A DNA stretch of 64,000 nucleotides from JABDIP01 sp965227455 (GTDB lineage Bacteria > Pseudomonadota > Alphaproteobacteria > DSM-16000 > Inquilinaceae): contig OZ245752.1 in NCBI GenBank assembly GCA_965227455.1, forward strand, positions 558,001-622,000. The letters run 5' to 3'. Below the pieces are notes generated by a model that saw only the letters and a program-made list of their open reading frames with translations, did not search any database and was not told where the DNA came from. A program made the position numbers and the translations under genes. Shown piece after piece: positions 16,282-24,362 of this stretch. Numbering within the stretch: the first letter of the stretch is position 1; the number at the start of each line of letters is the position of its first letter.

Positions 16282-16825
16282 ACCCAGCCAGAAGTCTGGC
16301 GCTTTTGCCGAAATTGTCGGTGCCCCCGCACCGACCATCATCAGCGTCGACATGCGGGTCTCCGGCGATATGCGCACCGATGGCGATGTCCAGGTCGATG
16401 GCGTCGTCGATGGCGACATCCAAAGCTCCACCATCTCCATCGGCAAGACCGCCGAGGTGAATGGCGAGGTCGTCGCCGAGAAGGTCAAGGTCTTCGGCCG
16501 GGTCAACGGCCGCATCCGCGGCAAGGAAGTCAGCCTCATGGAGACCGCCGAGGTGAATGGCGACATCGTCCATGAGAGCCTGGAGATCAATCGCGGCGCC
16601 TTTATCGACGGCATCGTCAAGCGCAGCGTCAATGAAGAGCCCAAGCCGGTGAAGGTCGACCTGCTGATCGCGCCCGACTCCAAGAAGGACGAGACCAAGG
16701 CCGACGACAAGAAGGCCGAGTCCGCTAAGGACGATGTGAAGGACGATCTCAAGGCGGATCTGGGCGACGGCGACAAGTCGGACGCCCCGGCCGCGAAGAA
16801 GGCCGGCGGCAAGGCCGGCAACTGA
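16259..16825 (+). CDS. Bactofilin (polymer-forming cytoskeletal protein)
   Basis: 188 residues. The DUF583/bactofilin right-handed beta-helix covers about 25-125, with repeating turns such as MRVSGDMRTDGDVQVDGVVD, GEVVAEKVKVFGRVNGRIRG and NGDIVHESLEINRGAFIDGI. The C-terminal 60 residues are a highly charged Lys/Asp tail (KDETKADDKKAESAKDDVKD). Bactofilins polymerise without nucleotide and recruit wall enzymes. The start lies inside the end of the M23 gene, so the two proteins are made together; the start at 16259 is favoured over a GTG two codons earlier. Confidence 0.93.
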   Translation: MFSKSQDEPSQKSGAFAEIVGAPAPTIISVDMRVSGDMRTDGDVQVDGVVDGDIQSSTISIGKTAEVNGEVVAEKVKVFGRVNGRIRGKEVSLMETAEVNGDIVHESLEINRGAFIDGIVKRSVNEEPKPVKVDLLIAPDSKKDETKADDKKAESAKDDVKDDLKADLGDGDKSDAPAAKKAGGKAGN

Positions 16826-16852
16826 TACCCTCTCCGCCTGTGCGGACAAGAG

Positions 16853-16910
16853 CGGCCCGCTCCCGGTGAGCGGGCCGTTTTCGTTTCAGCGAAGTTTTCG
16901 TTTCAGCGAA
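16853..16910 (+). terminator. Rho-independent terminator plus a 17-bp tandem repeat
   Basis: A perfect 10-bp stem (CGGCCCGCTC / GAGCGGGCCG) with a 5-base loop is followed by TTTTCGTTT. Right behind it GTTTTCGTTTCAGCGAA occurs twice in tandem (16877-16910). It closes the M23-bactofilin operon and faces the end of the convergent dehydratase gene. Confidence 0.88.
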
Positions 16911-16917
16911 AGGGCCT

Positions 16918-17901
16918 CTAGCGCGCGGCCAGCGCCTCGGCGAACCGCGTCGGGTCGACATTGCCTCCGGAGCAGACCACGGCGACCGTCTTGCCGGCGG
17001 CGTCGAAGGCGCCCGACAGGACCGCCGCCAGGGCGGCCGCGCCGCCCGGTTCGACCACCAGCTTCAGAAATTCAAACGCCGTCGCGACCGCGGCCAGTGC
17101 ATCGTTGTCCTCGATGGTCAGGCCGCCGGCCAATGTGGAGCGGTTGATCGCGAAGGTGACCTCCCCCGGCATCGGCGCCAGCAGGGAGTCGCAGACCGAG
17201 GCCTCCGAAGTGTCGCAGCGCTGGCGCGTGCCGGCGCTGAGCGACCGGCCGGTGCTGTCGAAGCCGACCGGCTCGACCGCATAGACCGGCACGCCGGGCA
17301 GGCGGTCCGCCAGGGCGATGGATACGCCGGCGATCAGCCCGCCGCCGCCGCAAGGCACCAGCACCGCATCCGGCCGTGCGTCCAATTCGGCCAGTTGCGC
17401 CGCCAGCTCGAGCCCGACGGTGCCCTGGCCGGCAATGATATGCGGATCATCATAGGGCTTGACCAGCGTTGCACCGGTCTCCTCGGCGATGGCATCGCCG
17501 ATCGCCTCGCGATCCTCGCGATAGCGGTCATAGGGGACGATGGTGGCCCCCCAGGCCTCGGTGGAGCGGCGCTTGATGGCCGGCGCGTCGGCCGGCATGA
17601 CGATGGTGGCCGGCAGTCCGAGCAGCTTCGCCACCGCCGCCACTGCCTGGGCGTGGTTGCCGCTGGAATAGGCAACGACGCCGGCAGCACGGCGGTCGGG
17701 CGGCAATCGGCTGATCGTGTTGTAGGCGCCGCGGAACTTGAACGAGCCGGTCCGTTGCAGCATCTCCGCCTTGACCAGCACCCGCCCACCGATCCTGTCG
17801 TTCAGCAGCGGCGATTCCAGCAGCGGCGTCAGGATTGCCGTGCCGGCGAGCCGCTCGGCGGCGGATTCGATGTCGGAGATCGTCGGGAGGTCGGCCGTCA
17901 C
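16918..17901 (-). CDS. Threonine/serine dehydratase (PLP-dependent)
   Basis: 327 residues, fold type II PLP enzyme without the C-terminal ACT-like regulatory domains of biosynthetic IlvA. Lys55 in RTGSFKFRGAYN binds PLP, SSGNHAQAVA (79-88) and the glycine loop CGGGGLIAG (184-192) hold the cofactor. It removes the amino group of L-threonine or L-serine to give the 2-keto acid, a catabolic role; racemase relatives share the fold. The start is a GTG that overlaps the stop of the upstream HAD gene (GTGA), so it is the third gene of a tightly coupled leftward group. Confidence 0.9.
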   Translation of the reverse strand: MTADLPTISDIESAAERLAGTAILTPLLESPLLNDRIGGRVLVKAEMLQRTGSFKFRGAYNTISRLPPDRRAAGVVAYSSGNHAQAVAAVAKLLGLPATIVMPADAPAIKRRSTEAWGATIVPYDRYREDREAIGDAIAEETGATLVKPYDDPHIIAGQGTVGLELAAQLAELDARPDAVLVPCGGGGLIAGVSIALADRLPGVPVYAVEPVGFDSTGRSLSAGTRQRCDTSEASVCDSLLAPMPGEVTFAINRSTLAGGLTIEDNDALAAVATAFEFLKLVVEPGGAAALAAVLSGAFDAAGKTVAVVCSGGNVDPTRFAEALAAR

Positions 17902-18581
17902 AGGCCGAGCAGGGGCGGCAGCTCGTCCAGGCCGCCGATCACCGCGTGGGGATGGGCCGGCAGGCGTTCCGCCGTGCGTCCGAAACGGTTCATCCAGGCG
18001 ACGCGGAAGCCGAAATTGGAGGCGCCGGCGGCGTCCCAGGCATTGGTCGAGATGAAGCAGATATCGCCGGCGGCGATGTCCAGCCGTTCGACCGCGATCT
18101 GATAGGTTGCCGGGTCCGGTTTGTAGACGCCGGCATCCTCGATGGAGAGCACCGCGTCCAGCCGGCTGTCCAGCCCGGCGCTGCCGGTGGCCTCGGCCAG
18201 CATGTTCGGCTCGCCGTTCGACAGGATGGCGGTCTTCAGCCCGGCGGCGCGAAGCCGGTCCAGGGCCGGCGCGGCGTCGGCGTAGGCGTCCAGGGTCAGG
18301 TAAAGCCGCAGCAGCGCCTCGCGGTCGACCTCCTCGGACAGGCCGGTATCCTCCAGCGCGAAATCCAGCGCCTCGCCGGTGACCTGCCAGAAATCTACAT
18401 GGCGCCGCATCAGGCTGCGCAGCCAGGTGTACTCCAGCTGCTTGGTGCGCCAGATGGCGGAGAGCTGGTCGGCCCGCTCCCCCAGCGTGTCGCGCAGCCG
18501 GGCGGCCGGGGCATGCACGTCGAACAGGGTGCCATAGGCATCGAAGACGCAGGCGCGGATGCCATTCCAATCGCCGGTCAT
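17898..18581 (-). CDS. Haloacid dehalogenase type II (HAD superfamily)
   Basis: 227 residues. The nucleophile is Asp14 in CVFDAYGTLFDVH; SNGEPNML is motif II, and YKPDPATYQ with CFISTNAWDAAGA supplies the motif III lysine and motif IV. The DAYGTLFD start and STNAWD motif are typical of L-2-haloacid dehalogenases, although many members act on other small acids. It overlaps its neighbours on both sides by four bases (ATGA with the transglycosylase stop, GTGA with the dehydratase start). Confidence 0.9.
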   Translation of the reverse strand: MTGDWNGIRACVFDAYGTLFDVHAPAARLRDTLGERADQLSAIWRTKQLEYTWLRSLMRRHVDFWQVTGEALDFALEDTGLSEEVDREALLRLYLTLDAYADAAPALDRLRAAGLKTAILSNGEPNMLAEATGSAGLDSRLDAVLSIEDAGVYKPDPATYQIAVERLDIAAGDICFISTNAWDAAGASNFGFRVAWMNRFGRTAERLPAHPHAVIGGLDELPPLLGL

Positions 18582-20602
18582 CGGGTCAGGTCCTGCTCCA
18601 GGGTGCCGACGGTCGGCTGCTCGCCCCGCCTGAGCCGGTATACCTGGGTGTTTTCCAGCACGCGCTGTACGTAGTTGCGGGTCTCATAGAACGGAATGCT
18701 CTCAATCCAGTCGACCACGTCCACGCCGGGCCGGCGCGGATCGCCCCACTGCTCCATCCAGCGTTCGACATTGGTGGGACCGGCATTGTACGACGCGACC
18801 GCCAGAATATAAGACCCGTCGAATCGGTCCAGCATGCGGGCCAGGTATTCCGAGCCCAGCTGGATGTTGTGGTCGGGATCGGCGGTCAGCCGGCGCAGGC
18901 TGTGCGGCAGGCCGAGCGCATTGGACATGCGCCGGGCCGTGGCCGGCATCAGCTGCATCAGCCCGCGGGCGCCGCTGCGGCTGACCGCGTCGACGCGGAA
19001 CTCGCTTTCCTGCCGGATCAGGGCCAGCAGCAACGCCGTCTCGGGCACCGGCGAGGCCCGGGGCAGCGGCAGGATGGGATAGCTCGCCTGGATCAGGGGC
19101 GGGCCGATCGACACCGCGCGCTTGGCATTGCGCACGGCGATATGGCGGCGCTCGATCTCGCTGGCGAGCTGCGTGATCAGGGCCAGCCGGACCGGATCGT
19201 CCTGCGCCCCGCGCGACATCGAGCGCAGGTAGCGGTCGGACAGCGCCTGCTCGTCGATCTGGTCCAGGGCCAGCACGATGCGGGTCAGCTCGCTCACCGC
19301 GAAGGCCTCGGCCACCTCGATCGGGATGTCCGGCTCGCGCGGCAGGCTGGCGACCGTCGGCTCGCTGAGCTTTCCGGCGGAGAGCTGGCCGTAGAAGGTG
19401 GTGTCGTACAGCGCCGCCAGCCGGTACCAGTTGGTGGCATTCGTCGTGTCGCTCATCGCCTCGTAGGAGCGCCCGACCCAATAGGCACCGCGGGCCAGGC
19501 TGATCGGCGTGGTCACGCTGTCGAACAGCCGGCGGAAATGGTCCCGCGCCAGATCGGGCCGGCCGTTGAAGCGCAGGGCCAGCCAGCCGGCCAGCCATTC
19601 CGCCTGGGCGAACGGGATGCCGGATTGCTGCCGGTGAGAGGAGACCAGATCGTAGGCGCCCTGGTAATCCTCATCGGCGAACAGCCGGCGGACCAGGATA
19701 TTGCGTTCGGTCCACCAGCGTCTCAGATGGGTCGGGTTTTCCGGCTGCCGGTCCAGCAGTTCGACAGCGCCCTCGGTCAAATCGGCGCGGCGGCGCCAGC
19801 GCACCCGCTCATAGATCAGGCCGCCATCATCGGCCAGGGAGTCCGGCACCGCGGCAACCGCCCGGTCGACGCCGCTACGGCGCCGCGATGCGAGGCGGAT
19901 GCGGGCATTGGCCAAGGCCTGCAGCCCGCGACTGACCATGGGCAGGATGCGGCGCGCCTCGGTGGAGCGGTTGGCCCACAGCAGCGCCTCAAGCCGGGCC
20001 TCATGGGCGCCGGGCTCCAGCAGATCGCCGTACCGGTTCAGGAACTGCCGCTGTTGGTCCTCGGTCACGCGGATACTGGTCCAGCGCTCGTTGATCAACT
20101 CGTGCAGCCGCTCGTCGCGGCCCAGCGCCGCCAGGGAGTCGGCGTAGCGCATCACCGCATCGAAGGTCAGCGGCGGATAGTCGGCGAACCAGGCGGCGGC
20201 GAAGGCCGGCGGCAGATCTTCCGGCATCTGGCGCTCGGCGGCGCGGCGCAGATCGCTGATATTGGGCCAGTCCGGATTGGCAATGATGAAGCCGACCACA
20301 TCGGTGAACGGCGCCTCGGCCTCGTCGCGGGCCAGGTACAGCCCTTCGATCACCTTCGCCAGCACCGGATCCTCGGCTTGGCGCGCCGCCGCCAGGGCGC
20401 TGTCCCAGGCATCGGCGTTCATCGCCAGGAAGGCGGCGCGATAGGTCACCACGTCGGCTGGCGACAGCGGTGCGATCTCGAACTCCTGCGCCGCCGCGTT
20501 GGCCGGCAGCGCCAGGGCGGCGAGCATCGCCAGCGCCGCCAGGGTACGCTTGGCAAGGCCGGGCCGGGTGGCTATGGTCCGGCCGGTTACGCTCCGCCCC
20601 AT
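18578..20602 (-). CDS. slt: Soluble lytic murein transglycosylase (Slt70-like)
   Basis: 674 residues. A signal peptide (AKRTLAALAMLAALALPANA, ending near residue 37) sends it to the periplasm. The large middle part is the helical superhelical ring of Slt (SEL-like repeats), and the C-terminal lysozyme-like domain has the catalytic Glu in LIRQESEFRVDAVSRSGARG, then LMQLMPATARRMSN and AVASYNAGPTNVERW. It cleaves peptidoglycan glycan strands to 1,6-anhydro products. The start at 20602 is only 13 bases from the divergent dapA start, so the promoters of the two genes must overlap the opposite coding sequences; a slightly later start cannot be excluded. Confidence 0.92.
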   Translation of the reverse strand: MGRSVTGRTIATRPGLAKRTLAALAMLAALALPANAAAQEFEIAPLSPADVVTYRAAFLAMNADAWDSALAAARQAEDPVLAKVIEGLYLARDEAEAPFTDVVGFIIANPDWPNISDLRRAAERQMPEDLPPAFAAAWFADYPPLTFDAVMRYADSLAALGRDERLHELINERWTSIRVTEDQQRQFLNRYGDLLEPGAHEARLEALLWANRSTEARRILPMVSRGLQALANARIRLASRRRSGVDRAVAAVPDSLADDGGLIYERVRWRRRADLTEGAVELLDRQPENPTHLRRWWTERNILVRRLFADEDYQGAYDLVSSHRQQSGIPFAQAEWLAGWLALRFNGRPDLARDHFRRLFDSVTTPISLARGAYWVGRSYEAMSDTTNATNWYRLAALYDTTFYGQLSAGKLSEPTVASLPREPDIPIEVAEAFAVSELTRIVLALDQIDEQALSDRYLRSMSRGAQDDPVRLALITQLASEIERRHIAVRNAKRAVSIGPPLIQASYPILPLPRASPVPETALLLALIRQESEFRVDAVSRSGARGLMQLMPATARRMSNALGLPHSLRRLTADPDHNIQLGSEYLARMLDRFDGSYILAVASYNAGPTNVERWMEQWGDPRRPGVDVVDWIESIPFYETRNYVQRVLENTQVYRLRRGEQPTVGTLEQDLTR

Positions 20603-20614
20603 CGGGAGAAGGTC

Positions 20615-21490
20615 ATGTTCCAGGGGTCCATGGTCGCCCTGCTGACGCCGTTCACGGCGGATGGCATCGACGAACACGGCTATCAGTCGTTTATCGAATG
20701 GCAGATCGGGGAAGGCACGGAAGGCCTGATCCCGGTCGGCACCACCGGCGAATCGCCGACGCTCAGTCATGCGGAACATATGCGCGCTGTCGAGCTCTGC
20801 GTCGAGGTAGCCAAAGGTAGGGTTCCCGTGGTTGCCGGCGCGGGCTCCAATTCGACCGAAGAGGCGGTCGCGCTGACTCGCCACGCGGCGGAAGCCGGTG
20901 CAGACGCCGCCCTGGTGGTGACGCCGTACTACAACAAGCCTACCCAAGAGGGTCTGTATCAGCACTACAAGGCTGTTCACGATTCCGCCGACCTGCCGAT
21001 CATCATCTACAACATCCCTGGGCGCAGCATCGTCGATATGTCGGTGGAAACTATGGCGCGGCTTGCCAAGCTGCCGAACATCGTCGGGGTTAAAGATAGC
21101 AGCAACGACCTTGCACGACCGTTACGAACACGCCTGGAAATTGGCCCTGATTTTTGCCAATTATCGGGCGAGGATGCGACGGCGACCGCTTTTTTGGCAC
21201 AGGGGGGTCACGGATGTATCTCCGTCACGGCGAATGCGGCCCCCAGGCTGTGCGCCCTGATGCACCGCGCCTGGCGCGACGGGGACCTGGAGACCATGGC
21301 GGAAACCCGCGACAGGCTTGGCCCGCTGCACCGCGCCCTGTTCCTGGAATCCAGCCCCGCGCCGGTGAAATACGCCGCCGAACTGCTCGGCAAGGCCCCC
21401 TCCCGGGTCCGCCTGCCCCTGGTCGAGCCCGGCGAGGGCACCAAGCAGGCGGTGCGCGACGCCATGGTGCATGCGGGGTTGTTGAATTAA
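20615..21490 (+). CDS. dapA: 4-hydroxy-tetrahydrodipicolinate synthase
   Basis: 291 residues, the usual DapA length. It condenses pyruvate with aspartate semialdehyde in lysine and diaminopimelate synthesis. The Schiff-base lysine is Lys160 in NIVGVKDSSN, Tyr132 in YNIPGRSI and Thr44 in GTTGESPTL complete the proton relay, and AGAGSNSTEEAV and VVTPYYNKPTQEG are family blocks. AGAAGG at 20606-20612 is the ribosome-binding site. From about 20780 to 21250 the gene uses noticeably more A/T in third positions than its own 3' end or the neighbours. Confidence 0.96.
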   Translation: MFQGSMVALLTPFTADGIDEHGYQSFIEWQIGEGTEGLIPVGTTGESPTLSHAEHMRAVELCVEVAKGRVPVVAGAGSNSTEEAVALTRHAAEAGADAALVVTPYYNKPTQEGLYQHYKAVHDSADLPIIIYNIPGRSIVDMSVETMARLAKLPNIVGVKDSSNDLARPLRTRLEIGPDFCQLSGEDATATAFLAQGGHGCISVTANAAPRLCALMHRAWRDGDLETMAETRDRLGPLHRALFLESSPAPVKYAAELLGKAPSRVRLPLVEPGEGTKQAVRDAMVHAGLLN

Positions 21491-21601
21491 GGCGGGCCGG
21501 ACCGCACATCCCCACGGTGGAAATGCCGCCCGCCGCCGTGTATACCCGCGCATCCTGAATGCCGGTGACACCCTCCGCGCCCGAAACGACGCAGTAGCAC
21601 C

Positions 21602-22081
21602 ATGACCCCGAAGAAGAAGGGGCCGCCGCCGGGGCGCGTGATCGCCCAGAACCGGCGCGCCCGGTTCGACTATTTCATCGACGACAACATCGAGGCCGGC
21701 ATCGTCCTGCAGGGCACCGAGGTCAAGTCGCTGCGCGGCGGCAAGGCCAGCATCCAGGAATCCTACGCCGGCGAGATGGAGGGCGAGCTCTACCTGTTCA
21801 ACGCCCATATCCCGGAATACAGCCATGCCGGCTATCAGAGCCACGACCCGCGCCGGCCGCGCAAACTGCTGGTCCATCGCCGCGAGCGCGACCGCCTTCT
21901 GGGCGCGGTGAAACGCCAGGGCGTGACCCTGGTCCCGCTCTCGCTCTACTTCAACAAGCGCGGCATCGCCAAGCTCGACATCGGCCTCGCCCGCGGCAAA
22001 CGCCAGCACGACAAGCGCGAGACCGCCAAACAACGCGACTGGCAGCGGGAAAAGGCCCGGGTGATGCGAGAGAAGGGGTAG
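21602..22081 (+). CDS. smpB: SsrA-binding protein SmpB
   Basis: 159 residues. SmpB binds tmRNA and delivers it to stalled ribosomes. Family blocks are RVIAQNRRARFDYFIDDNIE, AGIVLQGTEVKSLRGGKASI, LYLFNAHIPEY and PRRPRKLLVHRRERDRLLG, and the basic C-terminal tail KRQHDKRETAKQRDWQREKA. The dapA-smpB order is common in alphaproteobacteria. Confidence 0.97.
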   Translation: MTPKKKGPPPGRVIAQNRRARFDYFIDDNIEAGIVLQGTEVKSLRGGKASIQESYAGEMEGELYLFNAHIPEYSHAGYQSHDPRRPRKLLVHRRERDRLLGAVKRQGVTLVPLSLYFNKRGIAKLDIGLARGKRQHDKRETAKQRDWQREKARVMREKG

Positions 22082-22166
22082 GCGCCGCCAATTGGACGCG
22101 CCATCAGATTTGCGTATCTGACCGTAATACTTCCGGAATATGCTCCCGGCAGAAGGAGTGCCCGCC

Positions 22167-23498
22167 ATGACACCGGACGTGCCGTATCGCGAGACCCGCA
22201 AGATCGATCCGTCGAAACGGCCGGCGACCAAGCCGGACGGGTCGCCGGACGACAATGACCGGGTCGAGATCGGGCCGACGCCGCTGGCGTTCGAGGAATG
22301 GGAGGCGGCCGGGCTCGCCGCGCCGAACCTGGCGGCGATGCGGCAGTTTCGGCTGGACCGGATCTGCGCCATGCTGGCGGAGCGGGACTATGCGGCGGTG
22401 CTGCTGTTCGACCCGCTCAACATCCGCTACGCCTCGGACACCACCAACATGCAGCTGTGGAACGCGCATAACCCGTTCCGCGCCTGCCTGGTGACCGCCG
22501 ACGGCTACATGATCGTCTGGGATTTCAAGCCCGGGACCCTGCTGACCGGCTTCAACCCGCTGATCCAGGAGACCCGGGGCGACGCCTCCTTCTTCTACTT
22601 CGTGTCCGGCGACCGCATCGAGAAGGCAGCGCGCAGCTTCGCCGCCGAGATCGACGCGGTGGTGCGTATCCGCTGCGGCAAGAGCCGCCGGCTGGCGGTC
22701 GACAAGATCCAGATCCATGGTCTGCGAGCGCTGGAAGAGGTCGGGTTCAACATCCGCGACGGCGAGGAGCTGATGGAGAAGGCCCGGTCCGTCAAGGGGC
22801 CGGAGGAGATCGCGGCCATGCGCTGCGCCATCCATGCCTGCGAGCAGTCGCTGCACGCAATGCAGCGGCAGGCAGCACCCGGCATGACTGAGGCGGAGAT
22901 CTGGGCCGTCCTGCATGCCGAGAACATCAAGCGCGGCGGCGAGTGGATCGAGACCCGGATCATGGCGTCTGGCCCGCGCACCAATCCCTGGTTCCAGGAA
23001 TGCGGCCCACGCATCGTGCAGGACGGCGACCTGCTGGCCTTCGACACCGATCTGGTCGGCTGCTACGGCATCTGCACCGACATCTCCCGCACCTGGCATC
23101 TCGGCGACGCCGCCCCGACCTCGGAACAAAAGCGCCTGTTCGCCGAGGCCCATGCCCAGATCGTCGACAACATGGCCCTGCTGGCGCCGGGCACGCCCAT
23201 GCGCGAGCTGACCTTCGGCGGCCGGCCGTTGCCGGAGGAGTTCGTCGCCGAGCGCTATGCCTGCCGCATGCATGGCGTCGGGTTGTGCGACGAATGGCCG
23301 AAGATCGCCTATCCGGAGGACTGGCTGGAAGGCGCCTACGAGTACGTGCTGGAGCCCGGCATGGTGCTGACGGTGGAGACCTATATCGGTGCGGTGGGCG
23401 GCCGCGAAGGCGTGAAACTGGAAGACCAGGTGCTGATCACCGAGGACGGCCACGAACTTCTCAGCCACTTCCCGTTCGACGACCGGCTGATGGGGTAG
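22167..23498 (+). CDS. dddP: Probable dimethylsulfoniopropionate lyase DddP (M24-fold)
   Basis: 443 residues. The M24 'pita-bread' fold is used by DddP to split DMSP into acrylate and dimethyl sulfide rather than to cut peptides. The N-terminus ETRKIDPS, NDNDRVEIGPT and FDPLNIRYASDTTNMQLWNA match DddP closely, as do RGGEWIETRIMASGPRTNPW and GICTDISRTW. The six iron ligands known for DddP are in place: Asp293, Asp295, Asp305, His369, Glu404 and Glu419, each two positions below the numbering published for the Ruegeria enzyme, and the catalytic base falls on Asp375 (HGVGLCDEW). AGAAGGAG precedes the ATG; an earlier ATG at 22140 is rejected. Recalled motifs, not an alignment, support the call. 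Confidence 0.85.
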   Translation: MTPDVPYRETRKIDPSKRPATKPDGSPDDNDRVEIGPTPLAFEEWEAAGLAAPNLAAMRQFRLDRICAMLAERDYAAVLLFDPLNIRYASDTTNMQLWNAHNPFRACLVTADGYMIVWDFKPGTLLTGFNPLIQETRGDASFFYFVSGDRIEKAARSFAAEIDAVVRIRCGKSRRLAVDKIQIHGLRALEEVGFNIRDGEELMEKARSVKGPEEIAAMRCAIHACEQSLHAMQRQAAPGMTEAEIWAVLHAENIKRGGEWIETRIMASGPRTNPWFQECGPRIVQDGDLLAFDTDLVGCYGICTDISRTWHLGDAAPTSEQKRLFAEAHAQIVDNMALLAPGTPMRELTFGGRPLPEEFVAERYACRMHGVGLCDEWPKIAYPEDWLEGAYEYVLEPGMVLTVETYIGAVGGREGVKLEDQVLITEDGHELLSHFPFDDRLMG

Positions 23499-23567
23499 TG
23501 GGTCTTGGGGACAGCGATGGGCGAGCTGGAGCGGCAATGGCGAAAGGCATCAAGGCCCCACCACATA

Positions 23568-23663
23568 GCCGTCATTCCCGCGCAAGCGGGAATCCAGATG
23601 TCTCGGATGCGCCGTCGAAACTTCAATGACCTCTAGATTCGCGCTTTCTCGGGAATGACGGCT
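23568..23663. repeat. Intergenic palindromic repeat, short form
   Basis: GCCGTCATTCCCG at the left returns as CGGGAATGACGGC at the right, around a less conserved middle containing GCAAGCGGGAATCCAGA and TCTAGATTCGCGCTTTC. The right arm runs into TTTTTT, so the element can end transcription from dddP. The same core is present at 24224-24314, showing that it is a dispersed family. Confidence 0.8.
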
Positions 23664-23711
23664 TTTTTGTTCAGGGTCTCGCGCTTCGTTTTTTCTGCGG
23701 CCCGCTTCAGT

Positions 23712-24065
23712 CTATTGATACCGAAGCAGTTCCAGAATGTGTCCGCAGGGTTTGCCCATGCGGACGAGGAAACCGTTGTCGCCCAGCATGTTGGGGTCCC
23801 AGTCCGGGTCTTGGAAGGTGACTTCCCAGATATCGCCGACGCTGAGCACCTCGGCCACCATGTTCTCCACCGAGAGATCCCACAGCGCATCGCTCTTCAG
23901 CGCTTCGGCGGTTGCCAGCTCCACCACATCCGCGTCGGTCAGGGTGTCCCGGCCATTGTCGCAGGCCGCCTGGGCGGCGCCGGCCGAAAACACGCAAAGC
24001 GCCGTCAACGCGGATCGCAGCATCCATCTGCGCCGAGATGGCGACCACCCTTCGATGCCGATCAT
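23712..24065 (-). CDS. Exported hypothetical protein with two cysteines
   Basis: 117 residues. A twin-Arg-containing basic start (SPSRRRWMLRS) leads into a signal core LTALCVFSAGAAQA and a cleavage site before ACDNGRD. The mature part (about 83 residues) has Cys34 and a second Cys in GKPCGHILELL that could form a disulfide, and a strand-rich centre (DIWEVTFQDPDWDPNMLG). No family recognised. The start could instead be the ATG 14 codons later, just before the signal core. Confidence 0.65.
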   Translation of the reverse strand: MIGIEGWSPSRRRWMLRSALTALCVFSAGAAQAACDNGRDTLTDADVVELATAEALKSDALWDLSVENMVAEVLSVGDIWEVTFQDPDWDPNMLGDNGFLVRMGKPCGHILELLRYQ

Positions 24066-24180
24066 GGGTGCGGTTCCGTTCCTGTCCAGGTCGACAGCGG
24101 CACCGATTATCTACCACAGGAAGGCTGAATCCCAGGTTAGCGCAGTCAACGGTCCGGGATTGATGCTGCCGAAAACCAGG

Positions 24181-24362
24181 GGTGAACCACAGAGGCACGG
24201 AGGCACAGAGAACCAAAAGACAGCTGTCATTCCCGCGAAAGCGGGAATCCAGGGTATCCAGCCGTGCCGGCTGCTCGGTCCTGACCTCTGGATTCCCGCC
24301 TTCGCGGGAATGACAACGTTTTTTCTTGGTTCTCTGCGTCTCTGTGCCTCTGTGGTTCAACC
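24181..24362. repeat. Nested palindromic element (two repeat families, one inside the other)
   Basis: Outer arms: GAACCACAGAGGCACGGAGG and on to CAGAGAACCAA on the left, and the reverse complement TTGGTTCTCTGCG / GCCTCTGTGGTTC on the right. Inside sits a second palindrome, TGTCATTCCCGCGAAAGCGG on the left and GATTCCCGCCTTCGCGGGAA on the right. The right outer arm covers the last codon and the stop codon of the formyltransferase gene (24357-24359). Confidence 0.85.

Noticed and set aside
14809..16821. 670-codon minus-strand frame opposite the M23 and bactofilin genes
   Set aside because: Spans two well-supported genes on the plus strand and has no recognisable domain.
18869..20614. In-frame extension of dapA to about 870 codons
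   Set aside because: The extension is antisense to slt; DapA homology begins at 20615.
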